Program-made: the position numbers and the translations under genes
The notes under the pieces: generated by a model
Database searches by the model: none
Seen by the model: the letters and a program-made list of their open reading frames with translations, nothing else
What the model was told of the DNA's origin: nothing
NCBI GenBank assembly: GCA_902783825.1
Contig: CACZSJ010000100.1
Location: 1 to 13,703, forward strand
Source of the DNA: Oscillospiraceae bacterium
Lineage (GTDB): Bacteria; Bacillota; Clostridia; Oscillospirales; Oscillospiraceae
Direction: 5' to 3'
Length of the DNA: 13,703 nt
Part shown: positions 7,708 to 13,703 of the stretch, piece by piece
Position numbering within the stretch: position 1 is the stretch's first letter
Layout: each line of letters begins with the position of its first letter

Positions 7708-8778
7708 ATGTTTAACAGGCTCAAACAGATCAAAAATCAATATGAACAGCTTTGCAGACGCATGGAGGAGCCAGAGACCTATACCGACGCGGCTCTCTAC
7801 GCCAAATGTGAGCGGGAGGCCAGAGAACTGGCCCCGGTGGCGGAGGCGTATGCAGACTATGAGAACGCCAGGAGCAGCATGGAATCTGCACAGGAGCTGC
7901 TGAACGACCCGGAGCTGCGGGATCTGGCCCAGGAAGAATACCAGACTGCTCGGGCAGAGCTGGAGCGGCTTGAGGGCGTGATTCGCCTTTTGCTGCTGCC
8001 GAAAGACCCCAATGATGAAAAGAACGTGATCGTGGAAATCCGCGGCGGCGTCGGTGGGGAAGAGGGCATGCTCTTCGCAGCGGACCTGTTTCGTATGTAC
8101 AGCATGTACGCGGAGTCCAAGGGCTGGAAAATCGACGTTGCCAACGTAAGTGAGACGGAGTTGGGCGGCCTGAAGGAGATCAGCTTTGTGGTGGAAGGAA
8201 GCGGAGCATACTCCCGCTTGAAGTTTGAGGCCGGAGGACACCGGGTACAGCGGGTACCGGTGACGGAATCCGGCGGCAGAATCCACACCTCCGCCGCCAC
8301 AGTCGCCGTGCTGCCGGAAATCGGGGAAGTGGACTTCAAGCTGGATCCCAGCGACCTGAAGATCGATACCTATCGTTCCTCCGGGGCAGGTGGCCAGCAC
8401 GTGAACAAAACAGAGAGCGCCATCCGGATTACCCACTTGCCCACCGGCCTGGTGGTAGAGTGCCAGGATGAGCGCAGCCAGCATAAAAACAAGGACCGGG
8501 CGATGCAGATTCTTCGCGCTAAGCTTTACGAGCGGGAGCAGGAGAAGCAGAACGCGGCCTTAGCGGCTGAGAGAAAGAGTCAAATCGGCTCAGGGGATCG
8601 CAGTGAGAGGATCCGCACCTATAACTTCCCACAGAATCGAGTGACGGATCACAGACTGGAGGGCGATACCAAGAACTTTAACCTCTCCGCCATCATCAAC
8701 GGGAATCTGGATGAACTGATTGACGCGCTTGTGGCGGTAGATCAGGCAGAAAAGCTCAGTAGACAGGCGGGGATGTAA
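7708..8778 (+). CDS. prfA: Peptide chain release factor 1
   Basis: Recognises UAA and UAG stop codons on the ribosome and triggers release of the finished protein. The 356-residue product fits RF1 (about 355-360). The codon-reading site is the P-x-T tripeptide, here Pro184-Val-Thr186, which marks RF1 rather than RF2 (which has SPF). The catalytic GGQ is at 228-230 within SSGAGGQHVNKTESAIRI. An N-terminal helical domain and the C-terminal NFPQNRVTDHR block complete the family pattern. A TGGGAG ribosome site precedes the ATG. It heads an operon; the next start codon follows its stop with no gap. The methyltransferase gene prmC, which modifies the GGQ glutamine and often follows prfA, is not in this operon. 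Confidence 0.96.
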   Translation: MFNRLKQIKNQYEQLCRRMEEPETYTDAALYAKCEREARELAPVAEAYADYENARSSMESAQELLNDPELRDLAQEEYQTARAELERLEGVIRLLLLPKDPNDEKNVIVEIRGGVGGEEGMLFAADLFRMYSMYAESKGWKIDVANVSETELGGLKEISFVVEGSGAYSRLKFEAGGHRVQRVPVTESGGRIHTSAATVAVLPEIGEVDFKLDPSDLKIDTYRSSGAGGQHVNKTESAIRITHLPTGLVVECQDERSQHKNKDRAMQILRAKLYEREQEKQNAALAAERKSQIGSGDRSERIRTYNFPQNRVTDHRLEGDTKNFNLSAIINGNLDELIDALVAVDQAEKLSRQAGM

Positions 8779-9987
8779 ATGGATACCGAAATCTTGCGGG
8801 ACAATATGGCACAGGCTGCCGCCTGGATTCGGGCGGGTGAACTGGTGGCGGTGCCTACGGAGACTGTATACGGTCTGGCGGCAAATGGCCTGAACGCGGA
8901 TGCGGTGTACAGGATTTACGAGGTCAAAGACAGGCCGGAGAACAAGGCTCTGGCACTGATGGTGCCGGATCCGCAGGCCATAGACCGCTATTGCCGGGAT
9001 GTTCCGGAAGCGGCCCGCGCCTTGGCAGAGGCGTTTTGGCCGGGGCCGCTGACCCTCATTCTCTCGGCCTCGGAAGCGGTACCGGAAATCGTTCGTGCCG
9101 GGGGAAGCACCGTTGGGCTGCGATGTCCGGATCATCCGCTGACGCTGGAGGCTTTGCGGCTGGCGGATCTGCCCTTTGCAGCGCCCTCGGCTAACCCCTC
9201 CGGGGAACCCAGCCCCAAAACGGCACAACAGGTCTACCGCTATTTTGCAGGAAGAATTCGTGGGATTGTGGACGGCGGACCCTGTGGGATCGGCTTGGAA
9301 TCCACGATCTTGGATATGAGCGCGACGCCCTATCGCATCCTCAGACAGGGTGGCTTGCCGGAGGCGGAGATCCGAGAGGAACTTGCCCGGCAGGTGAGCT
9401 GTATCGGCATCACCGGCGGCACCGGCTGCGGAAAGACGACGGCGCTGCGGGAGCTGGAAAAGCAGGGGGCTTTGGTTTTGGACTGTGACGCCATCTATCA
9501 CCAGCTTCTGGAGGGCAGTGAGGACATGCGCAAAGAGCTGGAGGCACGTTTTCCCGGCGTCGTCCAAGAGGGTAAAATCCAGCGCAAGGCTTTGGGCGCC
9601 ATTGTCTTCGCGGATGAGCAGGCATTGGAGGATCTGAATCGGATCACCCACGCGTACGTGGGCCGCGCCGTGGAAGCCCGCCTGGAAGACTGGGCCATGC
9701 AGGGCGGCAGGCTTGCCGCTATCGACGCCATTGAATTGATCAGCAGCGGACTCGCCCGGCGATGCCTGGCTACTGTGGGGATCCTGGCCCGGGAGGAGAT
9801 CCGGGCGGAGCGGATCATGCGGCGGGACTGCATCAGCAAGGACTACGCGATCCTTCGGATCCAGGCCCAGAAGCCAGATTCCTACTTCATCGACAACTGC
9901 GACTACGTCGTGGAGAATAACGAAACGGAAGAAGCCTTTTCGCAGAGATTTAACACCATATTGAAGGAGATATTGAAGCATGGATGA
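8779..9987 (+). CDS. Fusion: threonylcarbamoyl-AMP synthase (Sua5/YrdC) + dephospho-CoA kinase (CoaE)
   Basis: One 402-residue frame holds two enzymes. Residues about 1-203 are a YrdC domain: VPTETVYGLAANG, the KDRPENK block (Lys50, Arg52), WPGPLTLIL, and SANPSGEPSP (137-146). It makes threonylcarbamoyl-AMP from threonine, bicarbonate and ATP for t6A at tRNA position 37. Residues about 208-402 are a CoaE domain: P-loop GGTGCGKTT (213-221), DCDAIYHQLL with Asp235/Asp237, QRKALGAIVFAD, and ITHAYV. CoaE phosphorylates dephospho-CoA, the last step of CoA synthesis. The usual PLLFE-like block reads AIELIS here, so activity of this half is probable rather than certain. There is almost no linker, and no Sua5 C-terminal domain. 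The ATG follows the prfA stop directly, with GGCGGGG upstream. prfA next to sua5 is a known order; the CoaE half is the unusual part. Confidence 0.88.
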   Translation: MDTEILRDNMAQAAAWIRAGELVAVPTETVYGLAANGLNADAVYRIYEVKDRPENKALALMVPDPQAIDRYCRDVPEAARALAEAFWPGPLTLILSASEAVPEIVRAGGSTVGLRCPDHPLTLEALRLADLPFAAPSANPSGEPSPKTAQQVYRYFAGRIRGIVDGGPCGIGLESTILDMSATPYRILRQGGLPEAEIREELARQVSCIGITGGTGCGKTTALRELEKQGALVLDCDAIYHQLLEGSEDMRKELEARFPGVVQEGKIQRKALGAIVFADEQALEDLNRITHAYVGRAVEARLEDWAMQGGRLAAIDAIELISSGLARRCLATVGILAREEIRAERIMRRDCISKDYAILRIQAQKPDSYFIDNCDYVVENNETEEAFSQRFNTILKEILKHG

Positions 9988-11362
9988 ACTGAGAAGCAAG
10001 CTGTTTTACGAGCAGAAGAATGGCTACGATCTGATCGATACCGCCCAACGCCTGGAGGCGGAGAATTACGCCAAGGCGTACATGGACTATCTCAACCGCA
10101 GCCGAACAGAGCGGGAAGCGGTGGACAACGCCATTGCCATGGCCCAGGAGCAGGGCTTTGTACCCTACGTGCCTGGTATGCCCCTTGAGCCGGGAATGAA
10201 GGTCTATAAAAACAACCGCGGTAAGGCGCTGATTCTTGCTGTGATCGGGAAGCGCCCCCTGTCCGAGGGCGCGGTGATTGCCGGTGCGCATGTGGACTCA
10301 CCGCGGCTGGATCTGAAGCAGGTGACCATGTACGAGTCGGACGAGCTGTGCTATTTTAAGACCCACTATTATGGTGGCATCAAGAAGTACCAATGGGTGA
10401 CTATCCCGCTGGAGCTGCACGGCGTGGTTGCGTTGAAATCCGGAGAGCTGGTGCAGGTATGCATCGGCAGAGAGGCGGATGAACCCAAGTTTGTGATTAC
10501 GGACTTGCTGCCTCATCTGGCCCAGGATCAGATGAAGAAGACCATGGCCGAGGGCATTACCGGCGAGGGTCTGAACATCCTGATTGGCAGCGCCCCCTAT
10601 GCGGACGAAGGCAAGGATCGGGTGAAGCTGGCGGTGATGAGTCTGCTCCACGACAGCTACGGCATCACGGAAGAGGATTTCCTCTCTGCCGAACTGACGG
10701 CAGTTCCCGCCTTTGACGTATGCGAGATCGGCCTTGATCGCTCTTTGATCGGCGGCTACGGCCATGACGACCGGGTCTGCGCCTTTGCGGAGCTGAAGGC
10801 GATTCTGGAGCTGCAGATCCCGGAGAAGACGGCTGTCTGCATCCTGGCGGATAAAGAGGAAACCGGGTCGGACGGCGTCAGTGGTATGCAGAGCGCGGCC
10901 TTTGACTGCTTCATGGAAGACCTGTGCCAAACCCAGGGCGTGGCACTACGCCGCTGCTATGAGAACAGTTTCTGCCTGTCCGCTGATGTGTCCGCTGCTT
11001 ATGACCCCCTGTATCCGGAAGTGTCCGATAAGCGCAACGGCTCCAAGATCAACTATGGTATGGCGGTTGAGAAATACACCGGCGCACGGGGCAAGTCCGG
11101 CACCAGCGACGCTTCTGCGGAAGTGGTGGCCTATCTGCGGCGCCTCTTCGCCGAGAACGGCGTGGTGTGGCAGATGGGCTCGCTGGGCAAGGTAGACCAG
11201 GGCGGCGGCGGCACCATCGCCAAATTCATGGCCAAGCGCAACATCGACACCATCGATGCCGGCGTCCCGGTGCTGAGCATGCACGCGCCCTTTGAGGTGG
11301 TGTCCAAGTTTGACTGCTACATGACGTATAAAGGCGTTCTGGCCGCGTACCAGGATAAGTAA
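9980..11362 (+). CDS. M18 family zinc aminopeptidase
   Basis: Cytosolic metallopeptidase of the aspartyl aminopeptidase family, removing N-terminal residues from peptides. The 460-residue product fits M18 (about 430-480). Two-zinc ligands expected from the family are visible: His104 in AHVDSPRLD, the Asp pair 263-264 in YGHDDRVCAF, Glu293/Glu294 in DKEETGSDG, Asp336 in SADVSAA, and His435 in SMHAPFEV. The middle domain (about 110-250) is the family's dimerisation insert. The start overlaps the previous gene by eight bases, and the ATG lies within its last codons, so translation is coupled. The gene is last in the operon and a strong terminator follows. Preference for acidic N-termini is the family default and cannot be confirmed here. 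Confidence 0.94.
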   Translation: MDELRSKLFYEQKNGYDLIDTAQRLEAENYAKAYMDYLNRSRTEREAVDNAIAMAQEQGFVPYVPGMPLEPGMKVYKNNRGKALILAVIGKRPLSEGAVIAGAHVDSPRLDLKQVTMYESDELCYFKTHYYGGIKKYQWVTIPLELHGVVALKSGELVQVCIGREADEPKFVITDLLPHLAQDQMKKTMAEGITGEGLNILIGSAPYADEGKDRVKLAVMSLLHDSYGITEEDFLSAELTAVPAFDVCEIGLDRSLIGGYGHDDRVCAFAELKAILELQIPEKTAVCILADKEETGSDGVSGMQSAAFDCFMEDLCQTQGVALRRCYENSFCLSADVSAAYDPLYPEVSDKRNGSKINYGMAVEKYTGARGKSGTSDASAEVVAYLRRLFAENGVVWQMGSLGKVDQGGGGTIAKFMAKRNIDTIDAGVPVLSMHAPFEVVSKFDCYMTYKGVLAAYQDK

Positions 11363-11377
11363 GATATAGCGCGAGAC

Positions 11378-11408
11378 AAAACCCGACGGAGCTTCCGTCG
11401 GGTTTTTT
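11378..11408 (+). terminator. Rho-independent terminator after the aminopeptidase gene
   Basis: AAAACCCGACGGA (11378-11390) pairs perfectly with TCCGTCGGGTTTT (from 11394) around a three-base GCT loop, followed by a run of six T (11403-11408). The A-tract on the 5' side would make it work on the opposite strand too. It lies only 36 bases before the tepA start. Confidence 0.93.
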
Positions 11409-11444
11409 ATTGAGAACGGGGCAAGCTATGCACGAGGTGATAGC

Positions 11445-12068
11445 GTGGAAGAACTCAAAGAACTGGGCGCCAGCCGGGCGGGCGCGATCCACTGCCTGAC
11501 GATTATCGGACAGATCGAGGGGCACCAGATACTGCCAGAAGACGCCAAAACGACGAAATATGAGCATGTACTGCCGCTGATCGCGGCCATTGAGGAATCG
11601 GAAGAGATCCAGGGACTGCTGATCCTGCTGAATACCATGGGCGGGGATGTAGAAGCCGGCCTTGCCATTGCGGAATTGATTGCGGGGATGAAAAAACCGA
11701 CAGTATCCCTGGTGCTGGGCGGGGGACATTCCATCGGCGTGCCACTGGCCGTGGCAGCCAAGTGCAGCATGATTGCGCCCTCGGCGGCTATGACCATTCA
11801 CCCTGTACGCATCAACGGTGTGGTGATCGGCGTACCCCAGACCTATCGCTACTTTTCCCGGATTCAGGACCGCATCGTCAGCTTTGTGACCGAGCACTCC
11901 CGCATAGGCCGGGAGGAATACCTGCGGCTGATGAATAACACCGACGAGTTGGCCAATGACGTGGGCTCTGTGATCCATGGGGAGGAGGCTGTCGGCTGTG
12001 GTTTGATTGACCGTATCGGAAGCCTGTCTGACGCCTTAGCCGTTCTGCATCAGCAGGTGGATAGATGA
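11445..12068 (+). CDS. tepA: ClpP-like serine protease, TepA/YmfB family
   Basis: Member of the ClpP/crotonase-fold serine proteases; the Bacillus relative is called translocation-enhancing protein TepA. The 207-residue product shows LLILLNTMGGDVEAGLAIAELI, the nucleophile motif GGGHS with Ser96, the catalytic-type His119 in AMTIHPVRI, and a C-terminal DELANDVGSVIHGEEAVGCGLIDRIG that matches the ClpP end. The spacing of Ser and His resembles ClpP. No signal peptide is seen, so it should be cytosolic. The start is a GTG chosen because GAGGTG lies five bases upstream; the nearby ATG at 11428 is out of frame. The physiological substrate is not known to me. No clear promoter lies between the upstream terminator and this start. 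Confidence 0.88.
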   Translation: MEELKELGASRAGAIHCLTIIGQIEGHQILPEDAKTTKYEHVLPLIAAIEESEEIQGLLILLNTMGGDVEAGLAIAELIAGMKKPTVSLVLGGGHSIGVPLAVAAKCSMIAPSAAMTIHPVRINGVVIGVPQTYRYFSRIQDRIVSFVTEHSRIGREEYLRLMNNTDELANDVGSVIHGEEAVGCGLIDRIGSLSDALAVLHQQVDR

Positions 12069-12099
12069 AGAACGGCGTCACATCCTATGCGTTTTTTGC

Positions 12100-12128
12100 T
12101 TGACAAAGGACGGATCTTCTGTTATGTT
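12100..12128 (+). promoter_or_regulatory. Promoter for the leader and surface-protein gene
   Basis: A perfect TTGACA (12100-12105) and TATGTT (12123-12128) are 17 bases apart. A TATAAT at 12132-12137 is nearby but 26 bases from the -35 and so not the partner. Predicted start near 12135, giving a leader of about 210 bases before the ATG at 12346. Confidence 0.65.
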
Positions 12129-12169
12129 AAATATAATTCGTCAACAATGAATAGAAAAGGTTGGCAACG

Positions 12170-12250
12170 ATGGAAAAGCGGGTCAGAATGATGCAGACAG
12201 GTAGACAGACGCGGTCTGTCTGCTTTGTCGCGGTTAGAATGGGGAAATAA
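12170..12250 (+). CDS. Possible 26-residue leader peptide
   Basis: ATG at 12170 reads 26 codons to TAA at 12248-12250: a basic peptide that begins MEKRVRMMQTGRQ and ends VAVRMGK, with five arginines. An AAAAGG lies about nine bases upstream, a modest ribosome site. The frame contains the two alternative hairpins, and its stop directly abuts the terminator-like stem at 12251. That placement is what a translated attenuator leader would show. No run of one amino acid points to a sensed nutrient. It may equally be a chance frame in a structured non-coding leader. Confidence 0.3.
   Translation: MEKRVRMMQTGRQTRSVCFVAVRMGK
12193..12223 (+). promoter_or_regulatory. Two mutually exclusive hairpins in the leader
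   Basis: GTCTGTCT (12214-12221) pairs perfectly with AGACAGAC (12203-12210) around GCG. The overlapping CTGTCTGC (12216-12223) pairs perfectly with an earlier copy, GCAGACAG (12193-12200). Only one eight-pair stem can form at a time. A further six-pair stem upstream (12140-12145 with 12160-12165) puts the leader-ORF ribosome site in or beside its loop. I do not recognise a known riboswitch class. Confidence 0.5.
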
Positions 12251-12304
12251 GGCGGTGGTGTTCCCGGGGCGAATGCAGCCTCCGGGGAGGCCGCCGTTTT
12301 GTTT
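12251..12304 (+). terminator. Terminator-like stem in the leader (candidate attenuator)
   Basis: GGCGG (12251-12255) pairs with CCGCC (12291-12295). Inside, TTCCCGGGG (12261-12269) pairs with CTCCGGGGA (12280-12288) with two G-U pairs. TTTTGTTT (12297-12304) follows. It sits about 40 bases before the surface-protein ATG, so it could end transcription early, or it could mark the 3' end of a small RNA of about 170 bases. Confidence 0.65.
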
Positions 12305-12345
12305 GGATAGATAAGAAACGCAAGAGGAAAGGACGGAAGATCGCC

Positions 12346-13703
12346 ATGAGAAAAGGGAGAAGAATCCGTTTATGCGTCCTGCTGGCTGTGGTCCTGGTGC
12401 TGGGACTGCTGAGCATCAGCGCCGCTGCTGCAGACGGCTTCGTCATCAAAAAGGTGAACGAGAGCGGAAATCCGCTGGCAGGGGCGAAGTTTGACGTATA
12501 CGGCAAGCCGGAGCTGAGCTGGGTTACACCCACGCCGGAGCCGACACCGACGCCTACGCCGGAACCGACGCCGACGCCTACACCGGAACCGACGCCGACA
12601 CCCACGCCGGAGCCGACACCGACGCCTACGCCGGAACCGACGCCCACGCCTACGCCGGAGCCCAAGGAGCTCACGGTCACCAAGGAGTGGGTGACGCCGC
12701 CCGCCCTTAAGCCGCATTCGGAGCTGCCCGGCGAGGTGCCTCTGGAGCTTGGCGAGAAGAGTCCGGCCACCCGCGAGGGAGACGCTTCAGGCACCCAGAC
12801 GCAGCAGCCGACTTCTGTAGAGGTGCAGCTGCTGGCGGATGGCAAGCCGGAGGGAGAAGCCGTCCAACTCAGCGAGAGCAATAACTGGACCTATACCTGG
12901 ACGGATCTGGATCCGGAGAAGACCTACAGCGTGGAAGAGCTTGAGGTGGAAGGCTACGTGACGGAGATCACCGGCTCCGAGGAGGAAGGCTACACCATCA
13001 CCAACTACGCGCCCAAGGACATCCGGATCGTCAAGGAATGGGTAATCAACTACTTCCAAGAGCAGGAAAAGGGCCTTGCCCCCAAGGGCTTGCAGGCGAA
13101 GCAGGCCTATGCGCCTGAGGTGCCTGCGGCGCTGAGCGGCTTGCGCGCCGATTCTTCCAGGGCGAGCCTTGCCCTGCTCAGTCAGCAGCAGTTGGTGCTG
13201 TATGCAAAGATGCAGCTGCTGGCGGACGGCGAGCCGTATGGAGAGCCCGTTACGCTCAATGATGATACTGGCTGGGTCCACACCTGGACGGGCCTGCCGG
13301 GCAACAAGACTTACACGGTGAAAGAGCTGGAATGCACCGGAGGCTTCCTGCCGAAGGATCCGATTGCTGTCGGCTCTGAGGAGGAAGGATTCAGAGTCAC
13401 CAATTATAGGGAAAAGATTGTCGCTGTCCATAAGACCTGGGACTTGTACGTACAGCAGCAAGAGTCGCAGGTGCAGGAATCCTATATGCCTGATGAGCAT
13501 GGCGCGCTGACCCGCCTGGGTGCCGCTTCCTCCAAGGCAGGCCTTGTTCCCCTCAGCAATCATCCGCATCCGGTGCCGCGTCCGGATTTTGTGACGGTGC
13601 AGCTGTTGGTGGACGGTGTGCCGTACGGAGAGCCCGTCACGCTCAGCGACGATAACGACTGGTACCATGCCTGGGGGTATATGCCCGGCAACAAGGAGTA
13701 CAC
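12346..13703 (+). CDS. Secreted Cna_B-domain surface protein (3' end outside window)
   Basis: The frame stays open for 452 codons to the window end. A signal peptide (1 to about 29) has a basic start, a Val/Leu-rich core and an AAAA cleavage region. Residues 32-53 look like the first strand of a SpaA-like domain (KKVNESGNPLAGAKFDVYG). A linker of Thr-Pro-Glu repeats spans 61-106. Three Cna_B-like domains follow: 107-223, 224-355 and 357 to the end. Each starts with a Lys-x-Trp (Lys113, Lys230, Lys363). The first two also show the Glu (198, 327) and Asn (220, 353) expected for internal isopeptide bonds. Each domain has a long insert after its first strand. Such proteins are usually adhesins or pilins; a sortase signal, if present, would be beyond the window. 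Ribosome sites GAGGAAAGG and GGAAG lie upstream. Confidence 0.85.
   Translation, partial: MRKGRRIRLCVLLAVVLVLGLLSISAAAADGFVIKKVNESGNPLAGAKFDVYGKPELSWVTPTPEPTPTPTPEPTPTPTPEPTPTPTPEPTPTPTPEPTPTPTPEPKELTVTKEWVTPPALKPHSELPGEVPLELGEKSPATREGDASGTQTQQPTSVEVQLLADGKPEGEAVQLSESNNWTYTWTDLDPEKTYSVEELEVEGYVTEITGSEEEGYTITNYAPKDIRIVKEWVINYFQEQEKGLAPKGLQAKQAYAPEVPAALSGLRADSSRASLALLSQQQLVLYAKMQLLADGEPYGEPVTLNDDTGWVHTWTGLPGNKTYTVKELECTGGFLPKDPIAVGSEEEGFRVTNYREKIVAVHKTWDLYVQQQESQVQESYMPDEHGALTRLGAASSKAGLVPLSNHPHPVPRPDFVTVQLLVDGVPYGEPVTLSDDNDWYHAWGYMPGNKEY
12526..12663 (+). repeat. 24-base tandem repeat encoding Thr-Pro-Glu units
   Basis: An 18-base partial unit (TPTPEP) is followed by five 24-base units (TPTPTPEP), together residues 61-106 of the surface protein. 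Copies differ mainly at third codon positions. At protein level it is a stiff proline-rich spacer; at DNA level it is a minisatellite whose copy number may vary in frame. Confidence 0.9.

Noticed and set aside
8590..9999. A 469-codon minus-strand frame opposite the Sua5-CoaE gene
   Set aside because: Antisense shadow: no recognisable domain, and it covers the end of prfA as well as a clearly coding plus frame.
12065..12103. A 12-codon frame overlapping the tepA stop (ATGA)
   Set aside because: Too short, no motif, and it runs into the -35 box of the next promoter. The T-run at 12092-12097 likewise lacks a convincing stem, so I did not call a tepA terminator.
12135..12345. Cyclic di-GMP or another known riboswitch in the leader of the surface-protein gene
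   Set aside because: Such riboswitches often precede adhesin genes, but the conserved core sequences I know for both c-di-GMP classes are not present.
12526..12663. Short regular repeats that could suggest a CRISPR array
   Set aside because: The units are contiguous with no unique spacers and encode an in-frame Thr-Pro-Glu linker.
12787..13668. A 293-codon minus-strand frame, and another at 12234-12881, opposite the surface-protein gene
   Set aside because: The plus frame is open to the window end with a signal peptide and repeated Cna_B motifs. The minus frames show only the reverse of those repeats.

Overview
This window looks like chromosomal DNA of an anaerobic, GC-rich member of the Clostridia (Bacillota), plausibly a gut Oscillospiraceae relative. 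That placement is inference: it rests on the gene set (acetate kinase, TmcAL, a complete Liv-type transporter, a ClpP-like TepA, a Cna_B surface protein), on strong Shine-Dalgarno sites before most genes and on sigma-A-like promoters. No rRNA, tRNA, CRISPR array, transposase or integrase was seen. No gap between genes exceeds 300 bases; the longest is 12069-12345.

Layout. (1) 1-1190, minus strand: acetate kinase (ackA), complete except for its last few residues. (2) 1191-1317: divergent promoter region. (3) 1318-2526: tmcAL, the tRNA-Met cytidine acetate ligase. (4) 2569-7648: a self-contained operon for a branched-chain-amino-acid-type ABC importer, in the order promoter, structured leader, lipoprotein binding protein, intergenic hairpin, two permeases, two ATPases, terminator. 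The last four genes are tightly packed or overlap. (5) 7652-11408: a second operon with an extended -10 promoter, prfA (RF1), one reading frame that fuses threonylcarbamoyl-AMP synthase (Sua5/TsaC) to dephospho-CoA kinase (CoaE), an M18 zinc aminopeptidase, and a strong terminator. (6) 11445-12068: a ClpP-like serine protease of the TepA family, starting at GTG. (7) 12100-12345: a long 5' leader with a consensus -35 box, a possible 26-codon leader ORF, alternative hairpins and a terminator-like stem. (8) 12346 to the window end: the N-terminal part of a secreted protein with a Thr-Pro-Glu repeat linker and at least three Cna_B-like domains with long inserts.

How it fits together. The left part joins acetate metabolism (ackA) and acetate-dependent tRNA modification (tmcAL). 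The Liv block imports amino acids or similar small solutes. The prfA operon groups translation termination, t6A tRNA modification, the last step of CoA synthesis and peptide turnover. The right edge turns to the cell surface. Most of the window is housekeeping. The less ordinary parts are the Sua5-CoaE fusion, the structured leader with a possible attenuator before the surface-protein gene, and the unusual architecture of that protein.
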